Counted from the stretch's first letter, positions 53,560 through 64,000 are shown. The stretch: DNA of 64,000 bases from Olivibacter jilunii (GCF_900607235.1 NZ_LR027848.1:485241-549240), one strand, 5' to 3'. Made by a program: numbers and translations. Notes: generated by a model from the letters alone, not told the origin.

Positions 53560-53985
53560 TTAACTGGTATGATCAGCAACGATTAACCATTTACCTCCTA
53601 TTTTTTTAAATAGGAGCGTAAAGGTACCTCCAAGATCATCGTTCAGCCGTTTTAAATGCCATTTACCCAATACGAAATAGCTCGTTGGAGATAAGCGGTC
53701 AAACCGCAAAAGATTAAAAGCTAATGTTCCCATGGCGTTCCGGTCCGGATAAGTTTTCTTATATCTGTCAAAGGCTCCTTGCCAGCCATAAATAGGTCCC
53801 GCCTTGCTAACAAAAAGCAAGCTATCGCTTTTCCAATAGCCCTCCATAAACCGTGGGATATCTCCAACATTCCACGCCTGTTCTTGCCTCTGCAATACGT
53901 TTTTAATGGCCGATACCTCCTTTTCTTGTGCGAACAGGCCTGCTGATAGGGAGATCAGTACTAGAAAAAATAAACTTTTTTTCAT
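53560..53985 (-). CDS. Exported NTF2-like (DUF4440/SnoaL) protein
   Basis: 141 aa with signal peptide (KKSLFFLVLISLSAGLFAQ). NTF2-like cone fold: VLQRQEQAWNVGDIPRFMEGYWKSDSLLFVSKAG, ITYGWQGAFDRYKKTYP-type segment, and YFVLGKWHLKRLNDDLGGTFTLLFKKIGGKWLIVADHTS at the end. It may bind a small ligand or act as an enzyme; no catalytic residues are diagnostic. Separate from the thi operon, from which it diverges. Confidence 0.8.
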   Translation of the reverse strand: MKKSLFFLVLISLSAGLFAQEKEVSAIKNVLQRQEQAWNVGDIPRFMEGYWKSDSLLFVSKAGPIYGWQGAFDRYKKTYPDRNAMGTLAFNLLRFDRLSPTSYFVLGKWHLKRLNDDLGGTFTLLFKKIGGKWLIVADHTS

Positions 53986-54211
53986 CCTATTATTGTCTTT
54001 TATTCATTTTTTGCTTGTTTTTATGCTGCATTCGGCGGTTAATGGCTAATAAACCGGGATGTAAATAATTTTTTTTAAACGGGAACGCTTCATATCAAGC
54101 GTTTTCCGGTGCTCAATATAGATATTACTGCTGAATGTTTATAATAACGCCTTAAGAAGAATTTTCCAACAAATAAACCAAAGGGATTTCTATTCTTTAA
54201 AAAATATTTTA

Positions 54212-54219
54212 TACTTTTG
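54212..54219 (+). promoter_or_regulatory. -7 promoter box of the thiamine operon
   Basis: TACTTTTG matches TAnnTTTG exactly and puts the start close to the first base of the TPP aptamer (54229). No clear -33 TTG, so support comes from the -7 box and position. Confidence 0.6.
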
Positions 54220-54228
54220 AAACAAAAG

Positions 54229-54306
54229 CTTTAGGGGTGTCCCATTATTGGGGCTGAGAGTTACCCTCACAACCTGCTCAGGATAATGCCTGCGAAGGGA
54301 AAAGTA
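54229..54306 (+). promoter_or_regulatory. TPP riboswitch (THI element)
   Basis: The conserved aptamer strings are GGGGTG (54234-54239), CTGAGAGTTACCC, AACCTG and CAGGATAATGCCTGCGAAGGGA (54279-54300). P1 ends read CTTT/AAAG. It senses thiamine pyrophosphate and lies directly in front of thiS. The downstream platform holds a hairpin covering the thiS start (54331-54374) rather than a terminator, which suggests control of translation. Confidence 0.95.
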
Positions 54307-54330
54307 GACAAGTCTTCTCATACCGTTCCG

Positions 54331-54362
54331 GTTGACTTCTAAAGCATCAAATTTTTTGCAAT

Positions 54363-54374
<12 letters not shown>
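54331..54374 (+). promoter_or_regulatory. Hairpin that can cover the thiS start codon
   Basis: GTTGACTTCT (54331-54340) pairs with GGAAGTCAAC (54365-54374; first pair a G-U) in a 10-bp stem around a 24-nt loop. The start codon ATG of thiS (54363-54365) sits at the base, so the stem would hide the ribosome site. Confidence 0.55.
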
Positions 54375-56470
<2,096 letters not shown>

Positions 56471-56480
56471 CACTTACAAC

Positions 56481-57071
56481 ATGAAGCTGGTTATTATAAG
56501 TCCCGAAACATTCATTAGGAACGAATCAAAAACTGTTAATCAACTGTTTGATCATGGGCTGGAAGTCTTCCACGTAAGGAAACCAAATGCGGATATTAAA
56601 TCTATTCGAAAATTTATCCAATCCATTGATCCTTTCTTTCATCACAGGTTAATTGTTCATGGCGACTGTAATCTGCTTCAGGAATTTAATTTGGCAGGCA
56701 TCCATTTGAAGGCAGGTGAATTTGAGGTTTTAAAGGAGCAGAGGGGGGTTATTTCCAGTTCGGCACATTCAATAGCGGAATTTATAGCAATGGACAGGCC
56801 TTGGACACAAATTTTTATCAGTCCTGTTTTTGATAGTATTTCAAAAACAGGATATCGTAAGGCCCCGCATTTGTTAGAAATGGGAAGCATAACAAGGCAA
56901 GGGCAGCTTATTGCTCTTGGCGGTATTTCGGATAGAAATATTGGTCTAATAAAAAGAAAAGGTTTCGACGGCGCAGGGTTATTAGGATATATATGGCTTA
57001 CAACAAATCCCTTGTCAAATTACATCAATTTAAAGCATCTAGTAGAGGAACGAACTTATGAATCGAATTAA
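56481..57071 (+). CDS. ThiE/TenI-like protein (divergent thiamine phosphate synthase family)
   Basis: 196 aa from ATG 56481; an in-frame ATG at 56406 lies inside thiC. It keeps the TIM-barrel outline (VIISPETFIRNESKTVNQLFDHGLEVFHVRKP, GIHLKAGEF, SSSAHSIAEFIAMD, FISPVFDSISKTGYRKA, IALGGISDRN) but the helix and pyrophosphate site motifs of a true ThiE ([18 protein letters not shown]) are altered: HGD replaces ND here. It resembles the TenI-like class, which in Bacillus acts as a thiazole tautomerase. Overlaps the next gene by 14 nt. Substrate not certain. Confidence 0.8.
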   Translation: MKLVIISPETFIRNESKTVNQLFDHGLEVFHVRKPNADIKSIRKFIQSIDPFFHHRLIVHGDCNLLQEFNLAGIHLKAGEFEVLKEQRGVISSSAHSIAEFIAMDRPWTQIFISPVFDSISKTGYRKAPHLLEMGSITRQGQLIALGGISDRNIGLIKRKGFDGAGLLGYIWLTTNPLSNYINLKHLVEERTYESN

Positions 57072-57720
57072 AAAACATATAGAGCGGCTACAATATATTA
57101 CGCATGCAACAAAAGACAAGTCGATTATCGATCAAGTCCATATTGCGGTGGACGCCGGCATCAAATGGGTTCAATTTAGATTAAAAAATGCTGACGATGA
57201 TACCTTTAAACAGCAGGCTATGGCTTGTTTGGAAATTGCTAAACGGCACCGTTGTACTTTTGTCATCAATGATCGCGTACATGTTGCAAAAGAAATCGAT
57301 GCAGATGGCATTCATATCGGAAAAGAAGATATGTCGCCTCGCACGGCGAGGGAAATACTCGGCCCCGATAAAATCATTGGGTGCACAGCAAATACCATTG
57401 ATGATATTATACAGTTAAGCAACCTACCTATTGACTATATCGGCTTAGGACCCTTTAGATTTACTAGAACAAAAGAAAAACTAAGCCCGATTTTAGGTTT
57501 AGCCGGCTATGATGAAATCATGAAAAAGGCAGTGGCTCACAATTTATCCGTTCCTATTATTGCCATTGGTGGAATCCAGGTTGAGGATGTCGGCCCGTTA
57601 TTCCAAACGGGCGTACATGGTATAGCCGTCTCGGGAATTATCTCAAACAGTAATCACCCACGAAAAGACTGCCAAAATTTACTGAAACAAATAGAAGCAC
57701 AATCATGTCCAACAGTTTAA
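57058..57720 (+). CDS. thiE: Thiamine phosphate synthase
   Basis: 220 aa. All main family motifs present: [88 protein letters not shown]. It joins HMP-PP and thiazole phosphate to thiamine phosphate. It begins inside the end of the preceding gene and overlaps thiG by 16 nt, so the operon is translationally coupled. Confidence 0.94.
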   Translation: MNRIKKHIERLQYITHATKDKSIIDQVHIAVDAGIKWVQFRLKNADDDTFKQQAMACLEIAKRHRCTFVINDRVHVAKEIDADGIHIGKEDMSPRTAREILGPDKIIGCTANTIDDIIQLSNLPIDYIGLGPFRFTRTKEKLSPILGLAGYDEIMKKAVAHNLSVPIIAIGGIQVEDVGPLFQTGVHGIAVSGIISNSNHPRKDCQNLLKQIEAQSCPTV

Positions 57721-58478
57721 AAATAGCAGATAAGATCTTCTCCTCCCGTTTGTTTACAGGTACGGGAAAATTTAGCTCCTTGTCGATTATGGAAGAGGCC
57801 CTGCTCGCATCAGGGTCTGAATTGGTGACAGTCGCACTGAAGCGTATCGATGTTACGCCACAAGATTATTTACTCAAACATCTCGATCATCCACAAATTA
57901 GCTTGCTGCCCAATACCTCCGGGGCAAGAACGGCCAAAGAAGCTGTTTATGCAGCAGAGCTTGCTAGGGAAGCCTTGGAAACAAATTGGTTGAAGCTTGA
58001 GATCCACCCGGATCCGAAGTATCTCATGCCGGATCCGATAGAAACCCTACTTGCTGCGGAAGAATTGGTTAAAAAGGGATTTGTTGTATTGCCTTATTGC
58101 CATGCTGATCCTGTACTTTGTAAACGGCTGGAGGAAGCGGGCGTAGCTGCTGTTATGCCTTTGGGGGCACCTATCGGCAGTAATCAGGGCCTGCAGACAC
58201 TTCCGATGTTGGAAATTATTATACAACAAGCGAATGTCCCCGTTATTATAGATGCAGGTATCGGTAAGCCAAGTCATGCAGCGCAAGCAATGGAAATAGG
58301 AGCAGACGCCGTATTGGTAAATACGGCTATTGCGGTAGCTCCCGATCCAATCAACATCGCGATCGCCTTTAGAGAAGCCGTCCGGGCGGGTAGGATTGCT
58401 TACGAAGCTGGAATGGCTATTTCAGGACAAGAAGCACGTGCTTCCAGTCCGCTAACTTCCTTTTTAACGAATACATAA
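57705..58478 (+). CDS. thiG: Thiazole synthase ThiG
   Basis: 257 aa TIM barrel that forms the thiazole phosphate from deoxyxylulose phosphate, dehydroglycine and ThiS thiocarboxylate. Characteristic: [12 protein letters not shown], the Schiff-base Lys region around [86 protein letters not shown]. Length is normal. ATG of thiH overlaps its stop by one base (TAATG). Confidence 0.97.
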   Translation: MSNSLKIADKIFSSRLFTGTGKFSSLSIMEEALLASGSELVTVALKRIDVTPQDYLLKHLDHPQISLLPNTSGARTAKEAVYAAELAREALETNWLKLEIHPDPKYLMPDPIETLLAAEELVKKGFVVLPYCHADPVLCKRLEEAGVAAVMPLGAPIGSNQGLQTLPMLEIIIQQANVPVIIDAGIGKPSHAAQAMEIGADAVLVNTAIAVAPDPINIAIAFREAVRAGRIAYEAGMAISGQEARASSPLTSFLTNT

Positions 58479-59590
58479 TGTTCACAACTACTTTTGATCA
58501 GTTTGACTGGGAAACAGAAAAGGCTTCTATCTACAATAAAACACAGATCGAAGCTGAAAAGGCACTGTTGGCAAAGCACCGTACCTACGAGGATTTTAAG
58601 GCATTAATTGCACCCGCAGCGCTCCCTTTATTAGAGCAAATGGCTCTATTAAGCCAAAGAGAAACGCAGCGACGTTTTGGCAAAACCATTCAGCTGTATG
58701 CACCTTTATATCTGTCGAATGAATGCCAGAATATCTGTACCTATTGCGGTTTTAGTTTGGACAACAAGATACCAAGGAAGACGCTTACGTCATTGGAGAT
58801 CTTGCAGGAAATTGCTGTGTTAAAAAAAATGGGTTACCAACATGTTCTACTGGTAACGGGTGAGGCGCAACAGCAAGTTGGAATGGATTATTTTAAGAAG
58901 GTTATTCCGCTCATTAAACCACATTTCGCTCATATAGCCATGGAAGTGCAGCCACTGGAGGAGTGTGACTACCGAATATTACGTCAGCTCGGTGTTAACA
59001 CCATTTTGGTTTATCAAGAAACGTATCATCAATCCGATTATAAAATACACCATACCAAGGGCAAAAAGTCAAACTTCAGATATCGCTTAGAAACACCCGA
59101 TAGAATCGGACGCGCTGAAATCCACAAAATTGGCTTGGGGGTTTTGTTAGGACTTGATGATTGGCGCACCGACAGTGCTTTTGCCGCCCTCCATTTGCAG
59201 TACTTGGAAAAGACGTATTGGAAAAGTAAATTTTCCATTTCTTTCCCCCGCCTTCGCCCGCACGCGGGTGGTTTGGAACCAAAAACGGTTATCAACGATG
59301 CGGAGCTTGTTCAACTGATTTGCGCGTGGCGCCTATTTAACCAAGATGTAGAGCTTTCCATGTCTACACGTGAAAGTCAGAACTTTCGGAATAACATTAT
59401 CAAATTAGGTATTACATCGATAAGTGCCGGTTCTAAAACCAACCCCGGCGGTTATGCTGTTGAACCCCAAAGTTTGGAACAATTTGAGATTGATGATACG
59501 CGGACACCGGAGGAAATCATTGAGGTTATAAAACAAGCAGGATATGACCCTGTTTGGAAAGACTGGGATGCTATCTTACAACTGGATTGA
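58478..59590 (+). CDS. thiH: 2-iminoacetate (dehydroglycine) synthase ThiH
   Basis: 370 aa radical SAM enzyme that splits tyrosine to dehydroglycine and p-cresol. [4Fe-4S] motif CxxxCxxC in SNECQNICTYCGFSL, then the typical VTGEAQQQVGMDYFKKVI, YQETYHQSDYKIHH, GLGVLLGLDDWRTDSAF and SAGSKTNPGGYAVEPQSLEQFEIDD. Presence of ThiH rather than ThiO implies tyrosine-dependent, anaerobic-type glycine imine supply. Starts in the thiG stop. Confidence 0.96.
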   Translation: MFTTTFDQFDWETEKASIYNKTQIEAEKALLAKHRTYEDFKALIAPAALPLLEQMALLSQRETQRRFGKTIQLYAPLYLSNECQNICTYCGFSLDNKIPRKTLTSLEILQEIAVLKKMGYQHVLLVTGEAQQQVGMDYFKKVIPLIKPHFAHIAMEVQPLEECDYRILRQLGVNTILVYQETYHQSDYKIHHTKGKKSNFRYRLETPDRIGRAEIHKIGLGVLLGLDDWRTDSAFAALHLQYLEKTYWKSKFSISFPRLRPHAGGLEPKTVINDAELVQLICAWRLFNQDVELSMSTRESQNFRNNIIKLGITSISAGSKTNPGGYAVEPQSLEQFEIDDTRTPEEIIEVIKQAGYDPVWKDWDAILQLD

Positions 59591-59607
59591 CATTTATTAT
59601 TGGCTTC

Positions 59608-60624
59608 ATGTTAACTGACAGAGAATATTACGACCGCCAGATAAAGTTGACGGGTTTTGGCGAGTCCGCTCAAAAAAAACTACAACAGGCAAGGGTGCTG
59701 GTTATAGGTGCCGGTGGACTTGGTTGCCCGACGTTACAATATCTCGCAACAGCAGGTGTGGGGCATATCGGGATTATTGACGGGGATCTTATTGCTATGC
59801 ATAACCTACATCGACAGATTCTCTTTAGTCGAGAAGATATTGGCCATTCCAAAGCCTCTGTTGCTGTAAAGAAATTAAAGCAGCTACAACCAGCTGTCCA
59901 ACTCAAATCCCACCCCTTTAGCTTAAGTGCTGAAAATGCCTTGGACATCATATCACAATACGATCTAATTGTTGATGGCAGCGATAATTTTAATACACGT
60001 TATCTGGTAAATGATGCCTGTGTGATAAGCGGTAAAGCCTTCGTATCAGGTGCGGTAAATGATTACACAGGGCAATTGTCGGTCTTCAATTATAATGAAG
60101 GGCCAACTTATCGTTGCCTTTACCCTGATGCACCCGATCCTGATTACTGCCATAGCTGTTCGATCAATGGCATCCTCAATGTATTACCCGGCATTGTTGG
60201 TCTATTGATGGCAAATGAGGTTATAAAGGTCGTTACAACCTACGGAGATGTATTAAGCGGCAAATTGCTGACAATCGATATTCAAAAAAATCGCTATCAA
60301 ACCATCTCTTTTGCTGTGGATCCGAACAATAAGAAAATAAACACCTTGAAACACCACAAACATGTAATGCATGACCATGAGGTGCTGACTTATCAACGAT
60401 TAAATCCCAATACATTACTGGTTGACGTAAGAGAAGATTGGGAATTTGAAGAGAAAAATATTGGAGGTATCAATATTCCGCTCTATGAATTGCCTCATCG
60501 GATTTCCGAAATTAAAGGCAATCACCCGATTATTTTTTTGTGTCAATCGGGACTGAGAAGCAAGCAAGCCGCTGCCTTATTTAAAAATGAAAACCGACAA
60601 ATTATGATCGCTAAGCTGGATTAG
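59608..60624 (+). CDS. thiF: ThiF/MoeB-type adenylyltransferase with C-terminal rhodanese domain
   Basis: 338 aa from ATG 59608; the frame is open from 59554 inside thiH. ATP-binding VIGAGGLGCPTLQYLATAGV, acceptor Arg region DGDLIAMHNLHRQILF, DGSDNFNTRYLVNDAC. The rhodanese part near 255-338 ends with active Cys in FLCQSGLRSKQAA. It adenylates the C terminus of ThiS and presents sulfur. Only one of the usual two zinc cysteine pairs is partly retained: RCLYP has a single Cys, and no later CxxC is found. The YCHSCSINGIL block keeps a cysteine pair near the catalytic site. Last gene of the operon; its stop overlaps that of the convergent MazG-like gene. Confidence 0.88.
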   Translation: MLTDREYYDRQIKLTGFGESAQKKLQQARVLVIGAGGLGCPTLQYLATAGVGHIGIIDGDLIAMHNLHRQILFSREDIGHSKASVAVKKLKQLQPAVQLKSHPFSLSAENALDIISQYDLIVDGSDNFNTRYLVNDACVISGKAFVSGAVNDYTGQLSVFNYNEGPTYRCLYPDAPDPDYCHSCSINGILNVLPGIVGLLMANEVIKVVTTYGDVLSGKLLTIDIQKNRYQTISFAVDPNNKKINTLKHHKHVMHDHEVLTYQRLNPNTLLVDVREDWEFEEKNIGGINIPLYELPHRISEIKGNHPIIFLCQSGLRSKQAAALFKNENRQIMIAKLD

Positions 60625-60953
60625 GGTCGATTCAGCTTTTCGTTATTCTTGTGTCTTTCGCTATCGCGAATAGACTTTTTATGAAGATTTTTTTCGAGTG
60701 CGTCGGTTAGATCAATTCCGGTCTGGTTTGCTAAGCAAATCAAGACAAAAAGCACGTCGGCCATTTCGTCCGCTAAATTTACTTCCTTGTCAGATTTTTT
60801 GAAGGACTGTTCACCATATTGTCTTGCCATGATGCGAGCAACTTCGCCCACTTCTTCCATTAACATGGCCGTATTGGTAAGCTCATTAAAATAACGGACA
60901 CCGGTTGTTTGAATCCAATGATCAACTAATTCTTGCGCTTCCTTTATTGTCAT
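60621..60953 (-). CDS. MazG-like nucleotide pyrophosphohydrolase
   Basis: 110 aa. All-alpha NTP pyrophosphatase motifs: EEVGEVARIMARQYGEQ and NLADEMADVLFVLICLANQTGIDL, which carry the Glu/Asp metal ligands. It hydrolyses (d)NTPs, likely as a house-cleaning enzyme; the exact nucleotide is open. Stop codon overlaps thiF's in the convergent arrangement (60621-60624). Downstream of dtd on the same strand with 23 nt spacing. Confidence 0.88.
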   Translation of the reverse strand: MTIKEAQELVDHWIQTTGVRYFNELTNTAMLMEEVGEVARIMARQYGEQSFKKSDKEVNLADEMADVLFVLICLANQTGIDLTDALEKNLHKKSIRDSERHKNNEKLNRP

Positions 60954-60976
60954 AGTTCTTTATCTAGAAATGAAAC

Positions 60977-61435
60977 TCAATAGTTTTCTTTATCCTTTGT
61001 GTTCATTATGATGGTCACGGGTCCATCGTTAAGTAAATCGACTTTCATATCAGCACCAAAAACACCTCTCGCAACAGCTTTACCCATTAACGTTTCCAAC
61101 TCGTTAATCATTTTATCATAAATAGGCATTGCCTGTAACGGCTTTGCCGCTCGTATAAAAGAAGGCCTATTGCCTTTCTTGGTTTGTGCAAAAAGCGTAA
61201 ATTGCGATATCAGTAGGATATCACCCTGCACGTCCATAAGCGATTTGTTCATCAACCCTTTGTCGTCGCCAAAAATTCGCATATTGACGATTTTTTGCGC
61301 GAGCCAGCGTACATCGTCCTCTCCGTCTTCTTCCTCAATTCCCAATAATATCAATAAGCCGTGTTTAATCTCTCCCGTAATTTTTTCAGATACCTTACAA
61401 GAAGCTCGACTGACACGTTGTAGTACCGCTCTCAA
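60977..61435 (-). CDS. dtd: D-aminoacyl-tRNA deacylase (Dtd), TTG start
   Basis: 152 aa. It cuts D-amino acids from wrongly charged tRNA. MRAVLQRVSRASCKVSEKITG, SQFTLFAQTKKGNRPSFIRAA and the C-terminal NDGPVTIIM with the cis Gly-Pro are the family signatures. The start is TTG (61435-61433): the codon before it is TAA, so no upstream start is possible, and the family N terminus MRAV requires exactly this position. The TTG overlaps the pepT stop (TTGA), so the genes are probably coupled. Second gene of pepT-dtd-MazG. Confidence 0.95.
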   Translation of the reverse strand: MRAVLQRVSRASCKVSEKITGEIKHGLLILLGIEEEDGEDDVRWLAQKIVNMRIFGDDKGLMNKSLMDVQGDILLISQFTLFAQTKKGNRPSFIRAAKPLQAMPIYDKMINELETLMGKAVARGVFGADMKVDLLNDGPVTIIMNTKDKENY

Positions 61436-62700
61436 TTACGTTCCTCCTTTTTAGTCCATAAATGGGCGATGTGAATAAGCGTTAATGCCGCCTTCTGCAT
61501 ATCTTGTACGGAAACCCATTCTTGTTTTCCGTGGAAAGCGTGCTCTCCTGCAAAAATATTGGGACATGGGAGCCCCATAAAAGAAAGTCGCGATCCGTCC
61601 GTTCCGCCCCTTATACTTCTCCTGATGGGCTTTAAGCCTGCCAACCGGATGGCCTGAAGCCCGATATTGATAATTGCAGGATATTTATCCAACACTTGCT
61701 TCATGTTGCGATATTGTTCATGAATGATCAATTGGTAAGAACACCCCGTATATTGTGCTACGACCTGCTTAGCAATGCTATCCAGTATTTGCTCATGAGC
61801 AAGAAGTTGTTCATCCCTGAAATCTCGAATTATAAAATCAATTTTCGCCTGCTCAACGGTGCCCGATATGGAGACGGGGTGAATAAATCCTTCTTTGTCG
61901 CTTGTCGTTTCGGGAGAAAGCCTGTCTTTAGGCAATGCACTTACAACTTCAGCGGCAATCTTTATAGCACTCTGCATTTTTCCTTTTGCAAAACCGGGAT
62001 GGGCACTGATTCCGTTAATGGTAAGTGATGCCCCGTCAGCCGAGAAAGTTTCGTCTTCAATTGAACCAGCGGTTTCTCCATCAACAGTATAACCAAAATC
62101 AGCGCCAAGTTTCTCCATATCTACTTTATCTACACCTCTGCCAATTTCTTCGTCCGGTGTAAAAAGGATTCGTATTTTACCGTGTTTTATTTCCGGATGC
62201 TTTAACAATAAGGCTACCGCATCCATAATAGCAGCAAGCCCCGCTTTATTGTCAGCTCCTAACAAAGTTGTTCCACTGGCGGTGATGATGTCATTGCCAA
62301 TCTGCATTTGTAGATCCGGATGGTTTTCCTTCGTAAGCACCTGCGAAGGATCATCCGGTAACACAATGGGGTCGCCCTGATAATTTTTATGGATGATCGG
62401 CTTTACATCCACGCCACTACAATCAGGAGAGGTATCCATATGCGAACACAAACAAATGACAGGTATAGCGGGATCATCAATATTGGCATCCACCGTAGCA
62501 TATACATACCCAAATTCATCTAAATGCGCATCATGCACGCCTAACGCTTTCAGTTCCTCCACCAGCAACCGCCCTAAATTCTTCTGCTTTTCAGTAGATG
62601 GTTGGCTTATGGAGTGTGGATCACTTTGCGTATCTATTTTCACGTAGCGCAAAAAACGTTCGGTAACGCTATACTCCTCGGGCTTTATCAAAATACTCAT
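61432..62700 (-). CDS. pepT: Peptidase T (tripeptide aminopeptidase)
   Basis: 422 aa M20 metallopeptidase, normal length. Zinc ligands in SHMDTSPD, TTLLGADNKAGLAAIMDA, FTPDEEIGRGVD and VDGETAGSIEDETFSADGA; the terminal GEHAFHGKQEWVS gives the last His. It removes the N-terminal residue of tripeptides in the cytoplasm. First of a three-gene operon (pepT-dtd-MazG), and 9 bp from the end of the TPR gene, so it may belong to a longer transcript. Confidence 0.96.
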   Translation of the reverse strand: MSILIKPEEYSVTERFLRYVKIDTQSDPHSISQPSTEKQKNLGRLLVEELKALGVHDAHLDEFGYVYATVDANIDDPAIPVICLCSHMDTSPDCSGVDVKPIIHKNYQGDPIVLPDDPSQVLTKENHPDLQMQIGNDIITASGTTLLGADNKAGLAAIMDAVALLLKHPEIKHGKIRILFTPDEEIGRGVDKVDMEKLGADFGYTVDGETAGSIEDETFSADGASLTINGISAHPGFAKGKMQSAIKIAAEVVSALPKDRLSPETTSDKEGFIHPVSISGTVEQAKIDFIIRDFRDEQLLAHEQILDSIAKQVVAQYTGCSYQLIIHEQYRNMKQVLDKYPAIINIGLQAIRLAGLKPIRRSIRGGTDGSRLSFMGLPCPNIFAGEHAFHGKQEWVSVQDMQKAALTLIHIAHLWTKKEERN

Positions 62701-62709
62701 TTGGTAAAA

Positions 62710-64000
62710 TTAATACTTTCCTGCTATTCTTTTTAAAGCCTCTTTAGCTTTATTCTCTATGCTACTTTCGTAATCGTGGTTTTTCATATTGATTGCTTTA
62801 CTGTAGCAATCTGCCGCCATTTTATACCGCTTTTTTTCCACATAAATATCTCCGAGGAAGAGTGCTGCATTAGCCGCATAATAGTATTTGCTGTCTTTAC
62901 CGAAGGCGATTGTGTATTGATAAAACTTGATCGCTCCATTAATCCCGCCGGTTTCATGAAATACGCGAGCAAAACGATAACAATATTCAATTTTATCTCG
63001 TTTTTGCTTATAATTATTGGCATTTTCTTTTTCTAAAACGTCCTTTGCTCTTTCATAATAGCCCCCGTCAAATAGAAATCTAGCCTTTAATAAACTTTCA
63101 TTGGGTACTCCCTCATTTGCTTCATTGAGGGCTTGCTTATCTTTTTCGTCATAAGTGGTCCCGTTAAGCTGTATCTTTGAGAGATAAGCCTTATAATTCA
63201 AACTATCGCCCTTCAGCAGAGAAATGTATGCCAAATGAAGATAAGTGTCTTTTATATAGCTTCCTCCTGCACTTTCCTCTAGGAAGCGTTGAAAATCTAC
63301 CTTTGCTGAAAAATCCAGTTTATGAAGCTTGGCCATTCCCTGTAAATAGTCGAGATAGGGATAATTAACGTAATCGGCACTTTTTGGCTTTGCGATTAAA
63401 TACGCTATTGCTTCATCGTTATGACCGGTTTTAAAAGCCGTAAATGCGCGGATGTAAAGTTTCAGTAAACTATCATCTTGCATTTTGCCGGTCAAAAAAT
63501 AAATTTTTTCAAACGCTTGCTTCTTCTTGGTGATGTTAACCCAAACCTGCATCAGATAAAAAACAGATTCGTCATAAAAAATTTCATAAGCTGACCCTGG
63601 CAAACTATTCACAAGCTCTTCCAGCATCTTCTCGCCTCTTTGGGTGCTACCGTGTACGCCCAACGTACCCAGCGCCTTCTGCGCGCCCGTGGGTAAGGAG
63701 CCGATTACGGCATTTACCATGCCTAAACCTTTTTTGTTAGGAAGAAATTCCGGAAATTTCTCCATGTTTTCATGGAGCATATTATAGGCTTTTTTAATCT
63801 CTAGCGCACTGGCCACATACTCTTGGTACTTACCTCGAAGAAGGGCCCATTGCAGGTTTATTTCGGCTTGTGCAAAAAGATAGTAAGGAGAGTTCTTATC
63901 GCCTCCACCGAGTTGAGACAAACGGCTTGATTTGTTCTTTTTTAACTTATCGAATGCCGACTTGTCATCGCATGAAAGTATGTAGAAATAGTCAACATAA
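62710..64000 (-). CDS. TPR-type protein, N-terminal end beyond window
   Basis: At least 430 codons, open to the right edge with no stop: the frame reads YVDYFYILSCDDKSAFDKLK before the TTG at 63921, so the start lies outside the window. It consists of helical repeats: LKLYIRAFTAFKTGHNDEAIAYLIA, FLFDGGYYERAKDVLEKENANNYKQ, YYAANAALFLGDIYVEKKRYKMAADCYSKAINMKNHDYES, as in tetratricopeptide proteins. No domain with catalytic sites is visible. Related Bacteroidota proteins are outer-membrane-associated DUF3808-like or TPR lipoproteins; the missing N terminus prevents choice. It ends 9 nt upstream of pepT. Confidence 0.7.
   Translation of the reverse strand, partial: YVDYFYILSCDDKSAFDKLKKNKSSRLSQLGGGDKNSPYYLFAQAEINLQWALLRGKYQEYVASALEIKKAYNMLHENMEKFPEFLPNKKGLGMVNAVIGSLPTGAQKALGTLGVHGSTQRGEKMLEELVNSLPGSAYEIFYDESVFYLMQVWVNITKKKQAFEKIYFLTGKMQDDSLLKLYIRAFTAFKTGHNDEAIAYLIAKPKSADYVNYPYLDYLQGMAKLHKLDFSAKVDFQRFLEESAGGSYIKDTYLHLAYISLLKGDSLNYKAYLSKIQLNGTTYDEKDKQALNEANEGVPNESLLKARFLFDGGYYERAKDVLEKENANNYKQKRDKIEYCYRFARVFHETGGINGAIKFYQYTIAFGKDSKYYYAANAALFLGDIYVEKKRYKMAADCYSKAINMKNHDYESSIENKAKEALKRIAGKY

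Noticed and set aside
54081-54105. AACGCTT-AAGCGTT hairpin upstream of the TPP riboswitch
   Set aside because: Seven bp stem with no U run on either strand; not a terminator, and no link to either neighbouring gene.

Overview
The window reads as a chromosomal segment of a Bacteroidota bacterium, most likely of the Sphingobacteriaceae (Sphingobacterium/Olivibacter/Pedobacter type). The support is a SusC/SusD polysaccharide locus with a one-protein periplasmic sensor-regulator, a Bacteroidota-type menaquinone SdhCAB, DUF2480/DUF3108/DUF3109 proteins, very weak ribosome binding sites, and several Bacteroidota sigma-ABfr type promoters (-7 box TAnnTTTG with TTG about 18-21 nt upstream). Coding density is high. 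I see no tRNA, rRNA, insertion sequence, phage or CRISPR, so this is core genome with one accessory-like carbohydrate locus.

Layout. 1-1.7 kb: truncated S9 peptidase and frr (minus). 2.4-7.6 kb: threonine operon, with a Thr/Ile-rich leader peptide and terminator-hairpin attenuator ahead of thrA (fused aspartokinase/homoserine dehydrogenase), then thrB and thrC. 7.7-11.5 kb: metG, LD-carboxypeptidase, DoxX protein and a doubtful 50-aa membrane ORF that contains a terminator. 11.5-26 kb (all minus): DUF4397 lipoprotein, then a polysaccharide utilisation locus read as regulator -> susC -> susD -> PF10091/GH144-like lipoprotein -> GH43-F5/8C-Fn3 -> GH3. A beta-1,2-glucan substrate is my inference. 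26-31 kb: trhO, an AraC regulator, a small beta-barrel protein, an LpxH-like phosphoesterase and a DUF6427-like membrane protein. 31-39 kb: outer membrane protein, lptC, PpiD/SurA-type isomerase, three DUF genes and a DegP/HtrA protease, so the theme is envelope biogenesis and quality control. 39.6-43.2 kb: sdhCAB. 43.3-47.7 kb: BlaI repressor plus M56-TonB antirepressor with a clear double operator/promoter, and a divergent LytS/LytTR pair. 47.7-54 kb: CtpA-like protease, CsbD-like protein, a beta-barrel gene broken by one stop codon, group III truncated haemoglobin, cyclophilin, exonuclease III and an NTF2-like protein. 54.2-60.6 kb: TPP riboswitch and thiS-thiC-thiE-like-thiE-thiG-thiH-thiF. 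60.6-64 kb (minus): MazG-like, dtd (TTG start), pepT and a truncated TPR-type gene.

How the genes work together. The threonine operon covers the first, third, fourth and fifth steps from aspartate to threonine under presumptive attenuation control. The thi operon makes the thiazole and pyrimidine halves of thiamine and joins them, under a TPP riboswitch whose downstream hairpin can cover the thiS start. The PUL would bind, cut, import and finish a beta-linked glucan. No clearly new multi-gene system (defence, secretion or mobile) is evident. The most rewarding signals are regulatory: the Thr leader, the BlaI promoter-operator, the thiS start hairpin, an orphan minus-strand terminator at 51.04 kb, two arrays of 11-bp repeats upstream of thrA, and the nonsense-broken barrel gene.
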